Shown here: positions 15,075 through 23,398 of the stretch, piece by piece | Layout: each line of letters starts with the position of its first letter | Numbering within the stretch: position 1 is the first letter of the stretch | Assembly (NCBI GenBank): GCA_964494015.1 | Contig: CAZBQC010000004.1 | Coordinates: 1 to 30,953 of the forward strand | Direction: 5' to 3' | Source of the DNA: CAZBQC01 sp964494015 | GTDB taxonomy: Bacteria; Bacillota_I; Bacilli_A; RF39; UBA660 | Length of the DNA: 30,953 nucleotides | Notes under the pieces: generated by a model | Database searches by the model: none | Seen by the model: only the letters and a program-made list of their open reading frames with translations | Told to the model about the DNA's origin: nothing | Program-made: the position numbers and the translations under genes

Positions 15075-16205
15075 TTATTTATAAAATAAAGCCATATATA
15101 TTAAGAAGACTGTAAAGATCAGCGACAAGACTAAACCATTAACTTTTTCACTAGTACTACTTTTGTATTTTATACCTAGGGCAATCGAAATCAGTAATCC
15201 TCCTATCAAACCACCGATATGAGCATAATTATCGATCGCTGGATAGATAAACCCAATCAAGAGATTAAAAATGATCAAAGGTATGATTTGACTTTGAAGA
15301 ACATTGCCTAAGTAAATTCGATAATGATATCCAAAATACAAAATACTTCCCATTAAACCAAAGATAGCACCAGAAGCTCCAATTGAAGGATTACTATTGA
15401 AAGTTATCGATAGTAAAGCGGCAGTGGTGATACTAAAGAAGTAGATGATTAAATATTTCGCTTTACCAAAATAATTTTCGATTTGGCTACCTATCACGTA
15501 AAGAGCATACGAATTAAATAAGATATGAAGAATATCAGCATGCAAGAAAGCCCCGGTCCATAAGCGATAATACTGCTGTTCTCTAATCAAAGGACCAAAA
15601 GTTGAAAACTGATTAATAAAATAATCGTAATTACCTAATAGCATCGCAAGATAAATTAAAACGTTAATAATAATCAAAGCATAGGTAATAACCGGTTTTT
15701 TATGATTAAAAACATCCTCGATCTTTTTCGCATCATGCTTATTTTTATCATTGATTTCATTCGTAATTTTTAAGAACAGTTCAATCCCCTTCTCATTAAA
15801 TTTAAGTTTCTTCATAATATCAGGAAATTTCTCAGTCAAGAAATGATACTTCTTTAAATCTTTCTCTTCCTTTAAATTAATACAATCGATATCTTTGGTA
15901 CTTCCCAAGGAAACATTCTCACCTAAATCAGTAAAAATACTCAAAGTATTAATCTTAAAACTCAAAGTTCTCTTTTTAATCTTTTGCATCAGCTTTTTAG
16001 TCTTAAAGATATCAAAACTTAATTGTTCATTATTATGAATGTAATTAGAAACGATTCTAACGATCTTATATTCACCATCCAAATTCTCTAACCAGATCTC
16101 GTTATCGATACCTTGTAAGATAATTGGATTATAATTTTTTTCAGTGATAAAATAATGGAGAAGTTTCATGATAATAATATTTTTTTCATCAAGCGTCTGA
16201 TTCAT
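15075..16205 (-). CDS. gluP: Rhomboid-family intramembrane serine protease
   Basis: The first 170 residues are a soluble cytoplasmic domain with no match I recognise. A six- or seven-helix rhomboid domain follows (about 172-376). The catalytic Ser278 is in GASGAIFG and His329 is in NYAHIGGLIGG. The conserved RLWTGAFLHADILHILFNSYAL (214-235) supplies the oxyanion residues His227 and Asn231. Rhomboids of this type cleave membrane proteins within or near the bilayer. The soluble N-terminal domain plus rhomboid layout resembles B. subtilis YqgP/GluP, but the C-terminal TPR repeats of that protein are absent, so the symbol is tentative. AAGGAG is eight bases before the ATG. It is the first gene of the core minus-strand operon. 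Confidence 0.88.
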   Translation of the reverse strand: MNQTLDEKNIIIMKLLHYFITEKNYNPIILQGIDNEIWLENLDGEYKIVRIVSNYIHNNEQLSFDIFKTKKLMQKIKKRTLSFKINTLSIFTDLGENVSLGSTKDIDCINLKEEKDLKKYHFLTEKFPDIMKKLKFNEKGIELFLKITNEINDKNKHDAKKIEDVFNHKKPVITYALIIINVLIYLAMLLGNYDYFINQFSTFGPLIREQQYYRLWTGAFLHADILHILFNSYALYVIGSQIENYFGKAKYLIIYFFSITTAALLSITFNSNPSIGASGAIFGLMGSILYFGYHYRIYLGNVLQSQIIPLIIFNLLIGFIYPAIDNYAHIGGLIGGLLISIALGIKYKSSTSEKVNGLVLSLIFTVFLIYMALFYK

Positions 16206-16225
16206 AATCTCACTCCTTGATAATT

Positions 16226-16231
16226 ATTATA
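16226..16231 (-). promoter_or_regulatory. Possible -10 of the rhomboid-ireB-ruvX operon
   Basis: A TATAAT on the minus strand sits 20 bases before the rhomboid start codon. No good -35 is present at the right distance, so this is suggestive only. Confidence 0.35.
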
Positions 16232-16290
16232 ATACAAATTTAGAAATAAATAAAGAAAAAATCGACCTAAATGGATAAGAAGATAAAAAT

Positions 16291-16319
16291 TTTTCAAAGT
16301 ACTTACTTTATGTTATAAT
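16291..16319 (+). promoter_or_regulatory. Extended -10 promoter of the large solenoid protein gene
   Basis: TTTTCA, a 17-bp spacer, then TATAAT preceded by TGT. The transcript would start near 16326, which rules out the ATG at 16324 as the start codon. Confidence 0.7.
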
Positions 16320-16335
16320 TAAGATGGTGATAGTA

Positions 16336-19300
16336 GTGAATAAAATGTTTTTAACCATGCCAAAATCAGTAGTTCAAATGTATCTTAGAAATCATTATAT
16401 GGAACTTACTGAAGAAGAAGGTCTATATTTATTAAAAAAAGGACTTGATTTCCCTGATTCCTATTATCAAGGTAATTATAGTTTAAGAAATAGTAGTAAG
16501 ATTTTAGAATTCGTTTTGGGTAGCGATATCAAAAAGCTTGAATATTTTGATTCTTTAGCTTTTAGTGAGGCCATAATCGATAAAATTGTAGCTAGCGATT
16601 ATATTCCTTCCATTTCGTTGGTTAGAAGAGTTCCCAAGTTATTAGCTAATGATAAGTTAAAATTTAAAATTGTGGAAAAGTATCCATCGATGGAGATCAT
16701 TAGTTTATTAAGTAAGGAACAATTTAATGAAAATATCCTTTCGATCCTTGAAAAGAATGAAAATTTTATTCCTGAAATAAGTGATATAGTAGACTACCCT
16801 ATTTTCGAAAAAAGTTTAGTCCTAATTAAACGGGCAATTAAAGATAATCCTGAAGTATTATTATATCTTTCTAAAATTGATGAAAGTCTAATTGATTCTG
16901 AAACATTAAATGGACTTAATCTCGATCTTAATATGCTTCGAGAAAGAAAGGAACTAAGGGACAATCCTCAATTGATGTATCTAGCTCTTGCTAAAGATCC
17001 GAATGCTATTGCCCTATTTAATCAAAACATCATCAATAATAATTTAATAAAATTGGCTATTAGTAGAGGTTACATTCCAAAGGATGAAGATTTCCAAGAA
17101 AATCCCTTTTTAGGTGAATTAGAATTAATCATGGAATTAGCTCTAACTATCAATCCCCAACTAATCAGATATCTTAAAACAAAAAGATTATCTCCCTTGT
17201 TAGTTGAAAAAGCTTTAAAAGAATATGAAGTAACCGAAGAAGATTTGAAGGCTAATCCATACCTAGGTAATTTTAGTTTAATCATGGAAAATTTAGTTAA
17301 AAAGAATTCGCAATTAGAAATGTATTCTTATCTAGATCCGGACAAGAAAAAAGAACTTATTAAAAGTTGTCTGTTGGAAGGAAGAATTGATAAGCTTACC
17401 GATCTACCTTTTCTAAAAAACAAAATTTCACCTCCCAATATCAAAAAATTAGTCGAGGCATTATCGATAAAAATTGATGAAGATGATATGAATTTACAGG
17501 AAAGATATTTTAGAACCTTAAACAGTGTCATTGACGGAGTAATCAATATCCGCTATCATAAAAATAAACCTCTTTTCCAATTTCCAAGCATCAATGTAAT
17601 CGATGAAAAAGTCAAAAGCTTTTTTAAAGCTGCCACCGAAAAGAATGATTTGCAAAAACTTGATGAACTTATTAATAATCTTTATACTTTTGTCAATGGT
17701 TATTACGTTTCGGTCGAATATGTTACCGAAGATTATTTAAGAAAAAATATCTATGAATTGTATCAACAGTATTTATTAAATAGGGATTTATCTCATGAAA
17801 AAACTTTAGATTTTTATAATGAAATTTTGAATGAACATAGAGAGAAATATAAAAAGGATAAAAAAGATGAAATAATAAGCGATCTATTAACGAAAATATC
17901 TTTGACAGCTAAGAAACAGATGGCAATTATTACGGGAAGAAAATTAAAGAAATTCGATACTCTAATGGAAAGTAGCCAATACGAGCAATTGGGGACAACT
18001 AAAGAAGAATTACTGGCTATGGTCCAAGGTTTAAGAAATTATTTAAACTCCATGAAAAAACTTAAAAAAGGAAATATTCAATTTACCGATGAAAGTTTTA
18101 GAGCCTTAGAAGAAGCTTTTATTAAAGGAAGATTAAATGAAGATTTTGTTAAAGCTACCTTGGAAATTGATGATGCTAAAATGTTAAGATTAATCATCGA
18201 TGAATACAATCAGATTAAGATGGCATTTTTAGATAAAATTCCCCTATTTGCGGAAGAAAGTGAAGTTAGTCTTCAGGAAAGGGAAAATTTAGGATTTAAC
18301 TACAATAATTTTTTGATAGGAGACCAGGATCGATACCTTGAAAATCTAACCAAATTAATTAACAGTTTATATGATGAACAAGCCCGTGATATTTTAGACA
18401 ATACTCCTTCTTTTGGTGAGATTTTAGATATTATTCCCTTCGCTGACTTGTTTCCAGAATTCCAAACTAACGATCTAATTTCGATCTTAAGTCAATATTC
18501 AAGAGCAAAGGAGAGAATCCTGGAAATCGAAGGGAAAACCAATCAGAGTGATGATGAAGCTTTAAATACTATTTTCCTTCGTTTTGATTATTTAATTAAG
18601 ATTGCCAATGGTTATGCCTCTTCTGACGATATTCAAACTATTACTTTAGGAAATAGAGTTATTAATAAAGTTCATGTCTCTAGTAGCAAAAGATACTTTG
18701 ACTTTTATTTAAAGCTGCTCGACAGGATAAAGGGACAAATTCCTCCTGTTTCCTTAGTGATTGACAACTGGCGATTAGAATCTGGCAATTATCACGATCA
18801 AGAACGACTTTTAATTGGTAAAAATTGTTATTCTAGCTGTGTTGATTTAGGAGACGAAGCAGGTGGTAAAACTTATCAGAAATGTTTAATTGAAGATGAT
18901 GGTGATGTTTTAATAGTTAGAAGTAATCAAACAAATTCATTTTTAGCTAGAGCCTTGATGTTTAGAAAAGGTAATATCGTCATGCTTGCTCCAATCATTG
19001 AGGGTAGTAAGTTTAATATTCATCTATGCAATGAGCTCTATAATCGAACTCTTTTAGATAAGGTTGGAAGACAGATCATCGATCAGGCTAAAACAAGTAA
19101 TGACAATATTGATTTCGTCTTTATAACGAGAACAGTCGAAGAATTAGATTACTTAAAATATAAAGTGGTAAAGAGTGAAAAATTGATGAGTGAGTTCCCT
19201 TACTCCGATTTAAAAACTTCGGCTTATTTAATTGCCAGCCGCGATGAATCCAAAGCTAGGAATTTTTCGGTAGCAAATATTCATTACGATGAGGCCCCAA

Positions 19301-19632
19301 AAGCTTTGTATCTGAAACCAAGAAAACCAATTAAATGGAATGAGAATATCGATGAAAATGAGTTATCTAGAATCAGGGCATTAAGAATTATTAAAGAAGA
19401 AGACTCTGAAGCACGGGATGAAGAGGCTCGAAATTTTGAACAGTTTTTTAAAGAAGGATATAGTCAAGTTATCAGTGGTGAAGATTGGTACATAGCCATC
19501 AAAAAAGATGGTACCAGCGAAGAAGTGCTAGTACCAAGTAAAGATGAGAGAAGCCGCATTGAATTTGAAGAGGCCAAAGAAAAGTTAAGAAATATGAACT
19601 TAATAACACCTAGTGAAAAGATAAGTAAATAA
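16336..19632 (+). CDS. Large alpha-solenoid-like protein of unknown function
   Basis: This 1098-residue protein has no signal peptide or membrane segment, so it is cytoplasmic. Residues 1-400 consist of loosely repeated helical units, for example NPFLGELELIMELALTINPQ and NPYLGNFSLIMENLVKKNSQ about 62 residues apart, as in DUF4116-like or other helical-repeat proteins. The middle (400-780) is helical and charged. A distinct domain near 785-960 contains IDNWRLESGNYHDQE, NCYSSCVDLGDEAGGKTYQKC (about 830-855), and LARALMFRKGNIVML; its shape faintly recalls the C-terminal part of PcfJ-like proteins. I do not recognise a catalytic site. The GTG at 16336 is chosen because GGTGAT lies four bases upstream, as at greA, and the upstream ATG precedes the predicted transcript start. 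A cold-shock-like protein gene follows after 12 bases. Confidence 0.85.
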   Translation: MNKMFLTMPKSVVQMYLRNHYMELTEEEGLYLLKKGLDFPDSYYQGNYSLRNSSKILEFVLGSDIKKLEYFDSLAFSEAIIDKIVASDYIPSISLVRRVPKLLANDKLKFKIVEKYPSMEIISLLSKEQFNENILSILEKNENFIPEISDIVDYPIFEKSLVLIKRAIKDNPEVLLYLSKIDESLIDSETLNGLNLDLNMLRERKELRDNPQLMYLALAKDPNAIALFNQNIINNNLIKLAISRGYIPKDEDFQENPFLGELELIMELALTINPQLIRYLKTKRLSPLLVEKALKEYEVTEEDLKANPYLGNFSLIMENLVKKNSQLEMYSYLDPDKKKELIKSCLLEGRIDKLTDLPFLKNKISPPNIKKLVEALSIKIDEDDMNLQERYFRTLNSVIDGVINIRYHKNKPLFQFPSINVIDEKVKSFFKAATEKNDLQKLDELINNLYTFVNGYYVSVEYVTEDYLRKNIYELYQQYLLNRDLSHEKTLDFYNEILNEHREKYKKDKKDEIISDLLTKISLTAKKQMAIITGRKLKKFDTLMESSQYEQLGTTKEELLAMVQGLRNYLNSMKKLKKGNIQFTDESFRALEEAFIKGRLNEDFVKATLEIDDAKMLRLIIDEYNQIKMAFLDKIPLFAEESEVSLQERENLGFNYNNFLIGDQDRYLENLTKLINSLYDEQARDILDNTPSFGEILDIIPFADLFPEFQTNDLISILSQYSRAKERILEIEGKTNQSDDEALNTIFLRFDYLIKIANGYASSDDIQTITLGNRVINKVHVSSSKRYFDFYLKLLDRIKGQIPPVSLVIDNWRLESGNYHDQERLLIGKNCYSSCVDLGDEAGGKTYQKCLIEDDGDVLIVRSNQTNSFLARALMFRKGNIVMLAPIIEGSKFNIHLCNELYNRTLLDKVGRQIIDQAKTSNDNIDFVFITRTVEELDYLKYKVVKSEKLMSEFPYSDLKTSAYLIASRDESKARNFSVANIHYDEAPKALYLKPRKPIKWNENIDENELSRIRALRIIKEEDSEARDEEARNFEQFFKEGYSQVISGEDWYIAIKKDGTSEEVLVPSKDERSRIEFEEAKEKLRNMNLITPSEKISK

Positions 19633-19644
19633 CTGGGAGGATAA

Positions 19645-19854
19645 ATGAAAAAAATAGGTCGAATTATTAAGTACAATGGCATTTTTGGTAGAATTGCTGA
19701 AGCTGAAGAAAATGACTTCGTTGATTTTTCTAAGAAAGATGTCAGGAATCAACCAGTCCAAGTTGGAGATATTGTCATCTATCGAAAAGAAGAAAGAGAA
19801 CCAAACCTAAAACTAGCCCGATATGTCAAAGTCTACTCAAGTAAAAATCACTGA
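19645..19854 (+). CDS. Small OB-fold protein, cold-shock-domain-like
   Basis: The 69-residue protein reads GRIIKYNGIFGRIAEAEENDFVDFSKKDV, then QVGDIVIYRKEE and ARYVKVY. This matches the strand order of cold-shock domains, in which a first strand pair G-x-I-x3-N-G-x-F-G-x-I is followed by F-x3-D and V-x2-GD-x-V. The aromatic RNA-binding motifs RNP1 (KGFGFI) and RNP2 (VFVHF) are altered, so nucleic-acid binding is likely but not certain. GGGAGG lies before the ATG, and the gene is 12 bases behind the solenoid protein, so the two form an operon ended by the strong terminator at 19860-19886. Confidence 0.8.
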   Translation: MKKIGRIIKYNGIFGRIAEAEENDFVDFSKKDVRNQPVQVGDIVIYRKEEREPNLKLARYVKVYSSKNH

Positions 19855-19859
19855 TAAAT

Positions 19860-19886
19860 AAAAAGACAAGAAATTCTTGTCTTTTT
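19860..19886. terminator. Strong bidirectional terminator
   Basis: AAAAAGACAAGAA and TTCTTGTCTTTTT form a 13-base palindrome around a single central base, with T runs on both strands. It ends the plus-strand solenoid operon and the minus-strand CotH/VTC operon. The same GACAAG/CTTGTC stem is used at 28693-28720. Confidence 0.92.
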
Positions 19887-19887
19887 A

Positions 19888-20550
19888 TTATCCCATTGTT
19901 TCAGTATTGCTTTGAACAATATTAACGGCTTCTACCCCGGGTAAAGTTTTGATATTCTCTATTATTGTATTATCTATTTCCTTATTAAATCTAACATCAT
20001 AAATAGCTTCGACATAATCTCCTGTAACATATAATCCCTTACAATCATATCCTTTTAGCATGGTCAGAATGTGACTTTCTAGGACTTTGACATCAATTCT
20101 ATTGCCTTTGACGATTAAGACATATTTACTATCTTTCTTAACGACATATCTAAAGATAAATAAAACGATACATATTAACATTGAACCAAAGACAGCAATA
20201 TGATAATTTTGGGTACCACAAGCAAGTCCTATCACTATTCCCCAGAAGATGAAAGCTGTATCGCGAGGATCTTTGACCGCTGTTCTAAAACGAACAATCG
20301 ATAAGGCACCAACCATACCTAAAGATACTGAAATATTACTACCGATTACGACCATAACGATAGCTGTAATTAAAGTAATCATGACTAGTGAAACATTAAA
20401 TCTAGAACTATAGATTACTCCACTATAGGTATATTTATAAGTTAGAAAGATGATCGACGATAAAATAGTAGTTACTAACAACACTACGATAATTGTTTGA
20501 AAAGGCATTTTAGCCTGTAATCCATTTAGAGTTTCAATTATTTTTTCCAT
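19888..20550 (-). CDS. DUF4956 membrane protein
   Basis: This 220-residue protein has four predicted membrane helices (about 18-38, 52-72, 74-92 with the following re-entrant segment, and 115-135) and a soluble C-terminal ferredoxin-like region. The signature SLGMVGALSIVRFRTAVKDPRDTAFIFWGIVIGLACG is unmistakably DUF4956. The function is not established. The family is strikingly often encoded beside VTC-domain polyphosphate polymerases and CotH-type kinases, exactly as here, which suggests it forms a membrane partner or channel for that system. It is the last gene of the operon and starts one base after the VTC gene's stop. The bidirectional terminator follows. Confidence 0.93.
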   Translation of the reverse strand: MEKIIETLNGLQAKMPFQTIIVVLLVTTILSSIIFLTYKYTYSGVIYSSRFNVSLVMITLITAIVMVVIGSNISVSLGMVGALSIVRFRTAVKDPRDTAFIFWGIVIGLACGTQNYHIAVFGSMLICIVLFIFRYVVKKDSKYVLIVKGNRIDVKVLESHILTMLKGYDCKGLYVTGDYVEAIYDVRFNKEIDNTIIENIKTLPGVEAVNIVQSNTETMG

Positions 20551-20551
20551 A

Positions 20552-21226
20552 CTATTCCTTCCTTGCTAATTCATATTTACTAATAGAATCATTTAGAGTA
20601 ATATATCTTCTTAAAACACTTCCTACATATTCTTCTAAAAAACTATCATACTTAATCTCTAAAGTTATATTATTTGAATTAGTTAAACCTAGATAATTGA
20701 TATTGTTATTAAATAAACATGTTACATTATCAGTCTTTTTGATATTATAATCAAAAGTTACTCTCGTCTTTGAATTAGTTTTAAAAGCTAAACGATTATA
20801 TTCCACAATACATTTTGGCCGATAACAATTAGTTTGCATTATTAAATATATTTTATTAGCTACATCATTATTGAGACTTAATAATGATGAATAGTTACCT
20901 TGAATTAATTCTTGAGCCATTTCTTTACTAATAATTAATGATTCTTTTAGTTGATGTTTATCATATTTTTGTTTTATTTCTAGTTTAATGACACTGTTCA
21001 TTGGATCATAAATCCTAATTCTAATTTTCTTTCTTTCTAAAATACCTGATTGCTTGTCCATAAGATCAATATCATTAATCGAATCAAAATATAAGCTTCT
21101 GACCAGATAACCTTTATTTGATTGATCATAATCAAGTAGTTGTGATAGTTCTTTAACTAATCGACACATTTCATTATAATTGATATGGTACTTAAATTCA
21201 TATCTAAAGGTCTTAATCATATCCAT
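20552..21226 (-). CDS. Polyphosphate polymerase domain protein (VTC type)
   Basis: VTC-domain enzymes polymerise polyphosphate from ATP inside a beta-barrel tunnel. The 224-residue protein consists of this domain only. Visible tunnel-lining motifs are YEFKYHI near the start, YLVRSLYFDS, ERKKIRIRIY, VIKLEIKQK, RVTFDYN, ITLEIKYD and a C-terminal SISKYELAR. The basic Lys and Arg residues on alternating strand positions are those that bind phosphate in the family. No membrane helix is present, so membrane recruitment may depend on the adjacent DUF4956 protein. The start codon overlaps the stop of the upstream lamin-tail gene by one base (TAATG). Direct polymer synthesis is inferred from the family. 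Confidence 0.9.
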   Translation of the reverse strand: MDMIKTFRYEFKYHINYNEMCRLVKELSQLLDYDQSNKGYLVRSLYFDSINDIDLMDKQSGILERKKIRIRIYDPMNSVIKLEIKQKYDKHQLKESLIISKEMAQELIQGNYSSLLSLNNDVANKIYLIMQTNCYRPKCIVEYNRLAFKTNSKTRVTFDYNIKKTDNVTCLFNNNINYLGLTNSNNITLEIKYDSFLEEYVGSVLRRYITLNDSISKYELARKE

Positions 21227-22218
21227 TAGTCACCGATCACCCCTTTAGCATTATTTACACTCTCGATGGTCGGTGCATAAAAATAATACCATTTATCGTC
21301 ATACAATCCATACGATTGATTTTTTTCTAAGGCTATAATCTTAACTGAATCAACTAGTTTATCTTGGTAATAAATACTAAAAGTTTCATTCTCTTTAATA
21401 TTAAAAGGTACTAGAATATAATCCTTTTCTTGATCTTTATTCTTATCAAAATAAATTAATTTATATTTTTGAGCTTTAATCGTTTGACATGGCAACTGAT
21501 ATTTATTATAAATTTTTAGATCGTCAGTAACGGTTAAATTACAGAGATTAATATCTTTATTACCATAATTATATATTTCGACCCAATTATAATAATTACC
21601 ATCGCTAGTATAATTAAAACTTTCGTTATCCGTCATATATTCATTAATTTTAAGGGTGAAGTCAGAGGCTTTTAAATTCTCGTTAATTTTACTTTTGATG
21701 TTAGCTTTTCCTGGTGTCGGGGTCGTTAAATTCGTATATTTACCTTCATAATAACCATAGGTATGATCGTTAATTAATTTAGGATAACTTAATTTACTAA
21801 CAATATTTCCAGCATTATCAGTTAACGTTATTACTTCACCACTGTCACTTAACTTAAAGTTTGCGTGACAAATATTATTTTCAAGATCACAAATATTTTT
21901 ATTATCAGCATAAATAATTAAATAAGAATTGGCTTTAATCGTAATATCAGGAATTTTCCATTTATCAGTATTGTACTCATCATCTGATAAATAATATCCT
22001 TTTAGTTTAATGTCTGATTGATAACCATTATATAATTCAATCCAATCAGAATAATTATTGTAGTCATCTTTTAAGGTTTTGGTATTGATAGGCATTAACT
22101 CATTAAGACGTAACTTCCCTTGATGACTAAACATTTGACCTGGTAAATAATTAATTAAAACAATAGTAATGACAAATAGTAAAATTAGTATAATCGATAT
22201 CTTCCATTCATTTTTCAT
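21226..22218 (-). CDS. Membrane-anchored protein with two lamin-tail domains
   Basis: The 330-residue protein has an N-terminal membrane helix (about 7-25) and two extracellular lamin-tail (LTD) domains. The first spans about 35-165, with LRLNELMPIN, YSDWIELYNGY and GYYLSDD; the second spans about 185-320, with LKINEYMTDN, YYNWVEIYNYG and LTVTDD. LTDs are immunoglobulin-like modules that often accompany secreted enzymes and may bind polymers. The sequence is clearly paralogous to the N-terminal two LTDs of the CotH protein in the same operon. It probably arose by duplication and lacks the kinase part. It starts within the deacetylase stop (ATGA overlap). Confidence 0.88.
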   Translation of the reverse strand: MKNEWKISIILILLFVITIVLINYLPGQMFSHQGKLRLNELMPINTKTLKDDYNNYSDWIELYNGYQSDIKLKGYYLSDDEYNTDKWKIPDITIKANSYLIIYADNKNICDLENNICHANFKLSDSGEVITLTDNAGNIVSKLSYPKLINDHTYGYYEGKYTNLTTPTPGKANIKSKINENLKASDFTLKINEYMTDNESFNYTSDGNYYNWVEIYNYGNKDINLCNLTVTDDLKIYNKYQLPCQTIKAQKYKLIYFDKNKDQEKDYILVPFNIKENETFSIYYQDKLVDSVKIIALEKNQSYGLYDDKWYYFYAPTIESVNNAKGVIGD

Positions 22219-23156
22219 TTGTTCACCATCGCACTTTCATAAAATAGTGGCAAGATCTGATAACCATTATTCTTTAAGTATTCGATCATATTGGGTAGAA
22301 CACTTAAAGTTATACCACTATAATCGTGTAATAAAACCACCTCTATTTTACTATTGATCGAACCGACAAAATTACTCCAGGCTTTCTCTTTACTTGGTAG
22401 ATAGGAACCATCGCCATCTGAAGCCGTCCAGTCGATCCAGCCATAACCTTTTTCCCTTAATTTAGAAATAATAGTACTTTTAATGCCATACATCGAAGCA
22501 GTTCCACTACCACCTGGCATTCTGACAATATTAGTTTTAAAACTTGTTTTGTCATAAAGATATGATTCCATCTTGGTCAGTTGATAGATAAAACTATTAG
22601 TACTCGAGTATAAGCCACCATGGATGTTATGAGAATAAGTGTGATTGCCAAGAACATGTCCTTTTTTAACTATTTCTTGATAGATTTTGGTACAGTCATA
22701 ATCATGTTTGTCGTAACAATGACTCTTATCTGAACCAATAACAAAGAAGGTTGCTATCACATCATACCTTTCTAAAACTTCTAAATATTTATAGGTTAAA
22801 TAATATGGTCCATCATCAAAAGTTAGATAAGCGATCTTGGAATTTGATTGTCCCGAAAGAATTTTATTTTCTAGCTCTTTCACACCTTTAAAATAGTCTG
22901 TTTTTTCGTCAGCAATCAACTTATCAAGATTATTCATATAAGCTATTTCAGTGGTTATTTCTTGATATTTTGTTTGTAACTCAGTACTTTTCTTTTCTTC
23001 TTTATTTGATTGTTGATCGTTAGCTTTATTAACTGAAACAGCCTTTTTATATGAAAGATAAGAATTAACGGCCCATAATCCATATAACAATGTTATAACT
23101 ACTAGCAGTATAAAAATTATGTAAGTTGATCGATTTTTTCTCTTCTTTCTTTCCAT
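22215..23156 (-). CDS. Polysaccharide deacetylase (NodB/CE4), membrane anchored
   Basis: CE4 enzymes remove acetyl groups from peptidoglycan or other amino-sugar polymers. The 313-residue protein has an N-terminal membrane helix (about 12-32), a 60-residue coiled-coil spacer, then the NodB domain. All five motifs are present: TFDDGP at 112-117 (Asp114 base, Asp115 metal), HTYSH at 172-176 (metal histidines), RMPGGS at 212-217, DWTASDGD at 242-249, and LLHD with His277. Activity is therefore likely and the domain faces outward. A GGAGTGG Shine-Dalgarno lies inside the upstream gene, whose coding region it overlaps by 40 bases. Peptidoglycan is the default substrate, but the setting suggests a specific surface polymer. 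Confidence 0.92.
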   Translation of the reverse strand: MERKKRKNRSTYIIFILLVVITLLYGLWAVNSYLSYKKAVSVNKANDQQSNKEEKKSTELQTKYQEITTEIAYMNNLDKLIADEKTDYFKGVKELENKILSGQSNSKIAYLTFDDGPYYLTYKYLEVLERYDVIATFFVIGSDKSHCYDKHDYDCTKIYQEIVKKGHVLGNHTYSHNIHGGLYSSTNSFIYQLTKMESYLYDKTSFKTNIVRMPGGSGTASMYGIKSTIISKLREKGYGWIDWTASDGDGSYLPSKEKAWSNFVGSINSKIEVVLLHDYSGITLSVLPNMIEYLKNNGYQILPLFYESAMVNK

Positions 23157-23389
23157 TCTTTATACCACTCCAATACTTCTTTTTTTTCTTCTTTTAATTT
23201 CTTTAGTTCTTCTTCTTTAAGCTTTATTTCATTTTCTAACATTTCATTTTCTTGATCGATCGTCGTCAGTTGTTGTTCTTGGCTAGTGTTAACTTGTACT
23301 AATTTTTCTGTTGCAATATATAAATATGTCCCACTAAAAATCAGCAATAAGATTAAAGAAAAACAGACATACATCAATACTTTATTCAT
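23117..23389 (-). CDS. Small membrane protein with coiled coil
   Basis: The 90-residue protein has one N-terminal membrane helix (about 5-27) followed by an almost uninterrupted coiled coil of Glu/Lys/Leu heptads (about 30-88). The topology resembles FtsL/DivIC-type proteins, but the length and context give no proof of a division role. AGAGGT lies upstream of the ATG, 9 bases after the CotH stop. Its last 40 bases overlap the deacetylase start in another frame. The deacetylase has its own membrane helix and coiled coil, so the two may pair through these segments. Confidence 0.75.
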   Translation of the reverse strand: MNKVLMYVCFSLILLLIFSGTYLYIATEKLVQVNTSQEQQLTTIDQENEMLENEIKLKEEELKKLKEEKKEVLEWYKEWKERREKIDQLT

Positions 23390-23398
23390 ATTAAACCT

